Below, piece after piece: positions 63,839 to 64,000 of a DNA stretch of 64,000 bases. The notes beneath the pieces were generated by a model. That model was not told the DNA's origin. It saw nothing but the letters and a program-made list of their open reading frames with translations, and searched no databases. This DNA comes from Flavobacterium aquicola (GTDB lineage: Bacteria; Bacteroidota; Bacteroidia; Flavobacteriales; Flavobacteriaceae): assembly GCF_003385115.1 (NCBI RefSeq), contig NZ_QUNI01000003.1:434001-498000 (forward strand), written 5' to 3'. Numbering within the stretch: the first letter of the stretch is position 1; every line of letters begins with the position of its first letter. A program made the translations under genes and the position numbers.

Positions 63839-64000
63839 ATGGCATTAAGTTCGAAAACACAAAAAACATTAAAGAGAGATTTAAGTATTAGTTTATTAAT
63901 TTATACTTTGCCGGTTTTGGCGATTTATCTTTATTTTAAATTAAATAATGGAATTGTAAGTGAATCACATCTTACGTTACCATCCTTTTTAGAATTTGCA
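63839..64000 (+). CDS. second sterol desaturase family protein, 5' part only
   Basis: The first 54 codons are in the window (MALSSKTQKTLKRDLSISLLIYTLPV...). After a short N-terminal difference they match the preceding desaturase almost residue for residue (YTLPVLAIYLYFKLNNGI; ESHLTLPS), so this is a tandem paralogue. The His clusters lie beyond the window edge. Confidence 0.85.
   Translation, partial: MALSSKTQKTLKRDLSISLLIYTLPVLAIYLYFKLNNGIVSESHLTLPSFLEFA

Overview
The window reads as chromosome of a Flavobacterium-like member of the Bacteroidota. The evidence is: AT-rich DNA, promoters of the TTTG-N19-TAnnTTTG type, A-rich start contexts without strong Shine-Dalgarno sites, a complete gldK-gldL-gldM-gldN gliding/type 9 secretion set, SusC/SusD pairs, an exosortase of the XrtF type with its flavobacterial partner, and HYC_CC_PP and DUF3857 proteins.

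Region by region. 1-6.4 kb (minus strand): the 5' part of a TPR sensor kinase, a small unknown, pnp, rpsO, a MORN/TonB-C protein and a GAF (free Met-sulfoxide reductase-like) protein. 6.4-11.4 kb (plus): xrtF and partner, then a probable metal-uptake set (HYC_CC_PP protein, TonB-dependent receptor, HMA-domain protein), then a DedA protein. 11.5-13.2 kb: a frameshifted lipoprotein gene, a stand-alone LytTR regulator and an NTF2-like protein. 13.2-21 kb (minus): groL-groS, secG, a TPR-type protein, lptE, a sigma-54 activator, a small membrane protein, a frameshifted GxxExxY gene flanked by perfect 19-bp inverted repeats, and miaB. 21-26.9 kb: two DUF3857/transglutaminase-like paralogues (the second without the catalytic Cys) and glpD. 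26.9-36.3 kb: a 64-bp tandem repeat array, topA, an arginase-fold protein with an eroded metal site, and gldKLMN. 36.4-45 kb: mixed housekeeping genes, including a divergent App1-type phosphatase / diacylglycerol-kinase-like pair.

45-64 kb is an accessory sulfur-scavenging region. Two operons, susC-susD-sulfatase and susC-susD-sulfatase-DUF1254-DUF1214-sulfatase-desaturase-desaturase, are each preceded by a leader of about 430 nt with the same plan: textbook promoter; a 28-codon ORF ending in a run of Cys codons; an AT-rich hairpin; an 8-codon ORF with a Cys-Cys pair; a perfectly conserved 10-bp hairpin; a second stem showing compensatory changes; then susC. The encoded proteins are extremely poor in sulfur: one 1043-residue SusC has no Cys and only its initiator Met. 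Together this suggests a cysteine-sensing attenuation system that switches on sulfate-ester uptake and cleavage when cysteine runs short. I regard this as the main discovery candidate of the window.

No tRNA, rRNA, CRISPR array or complete insertion sequence was seen. All calls come from reading the sequence; no database search was run.
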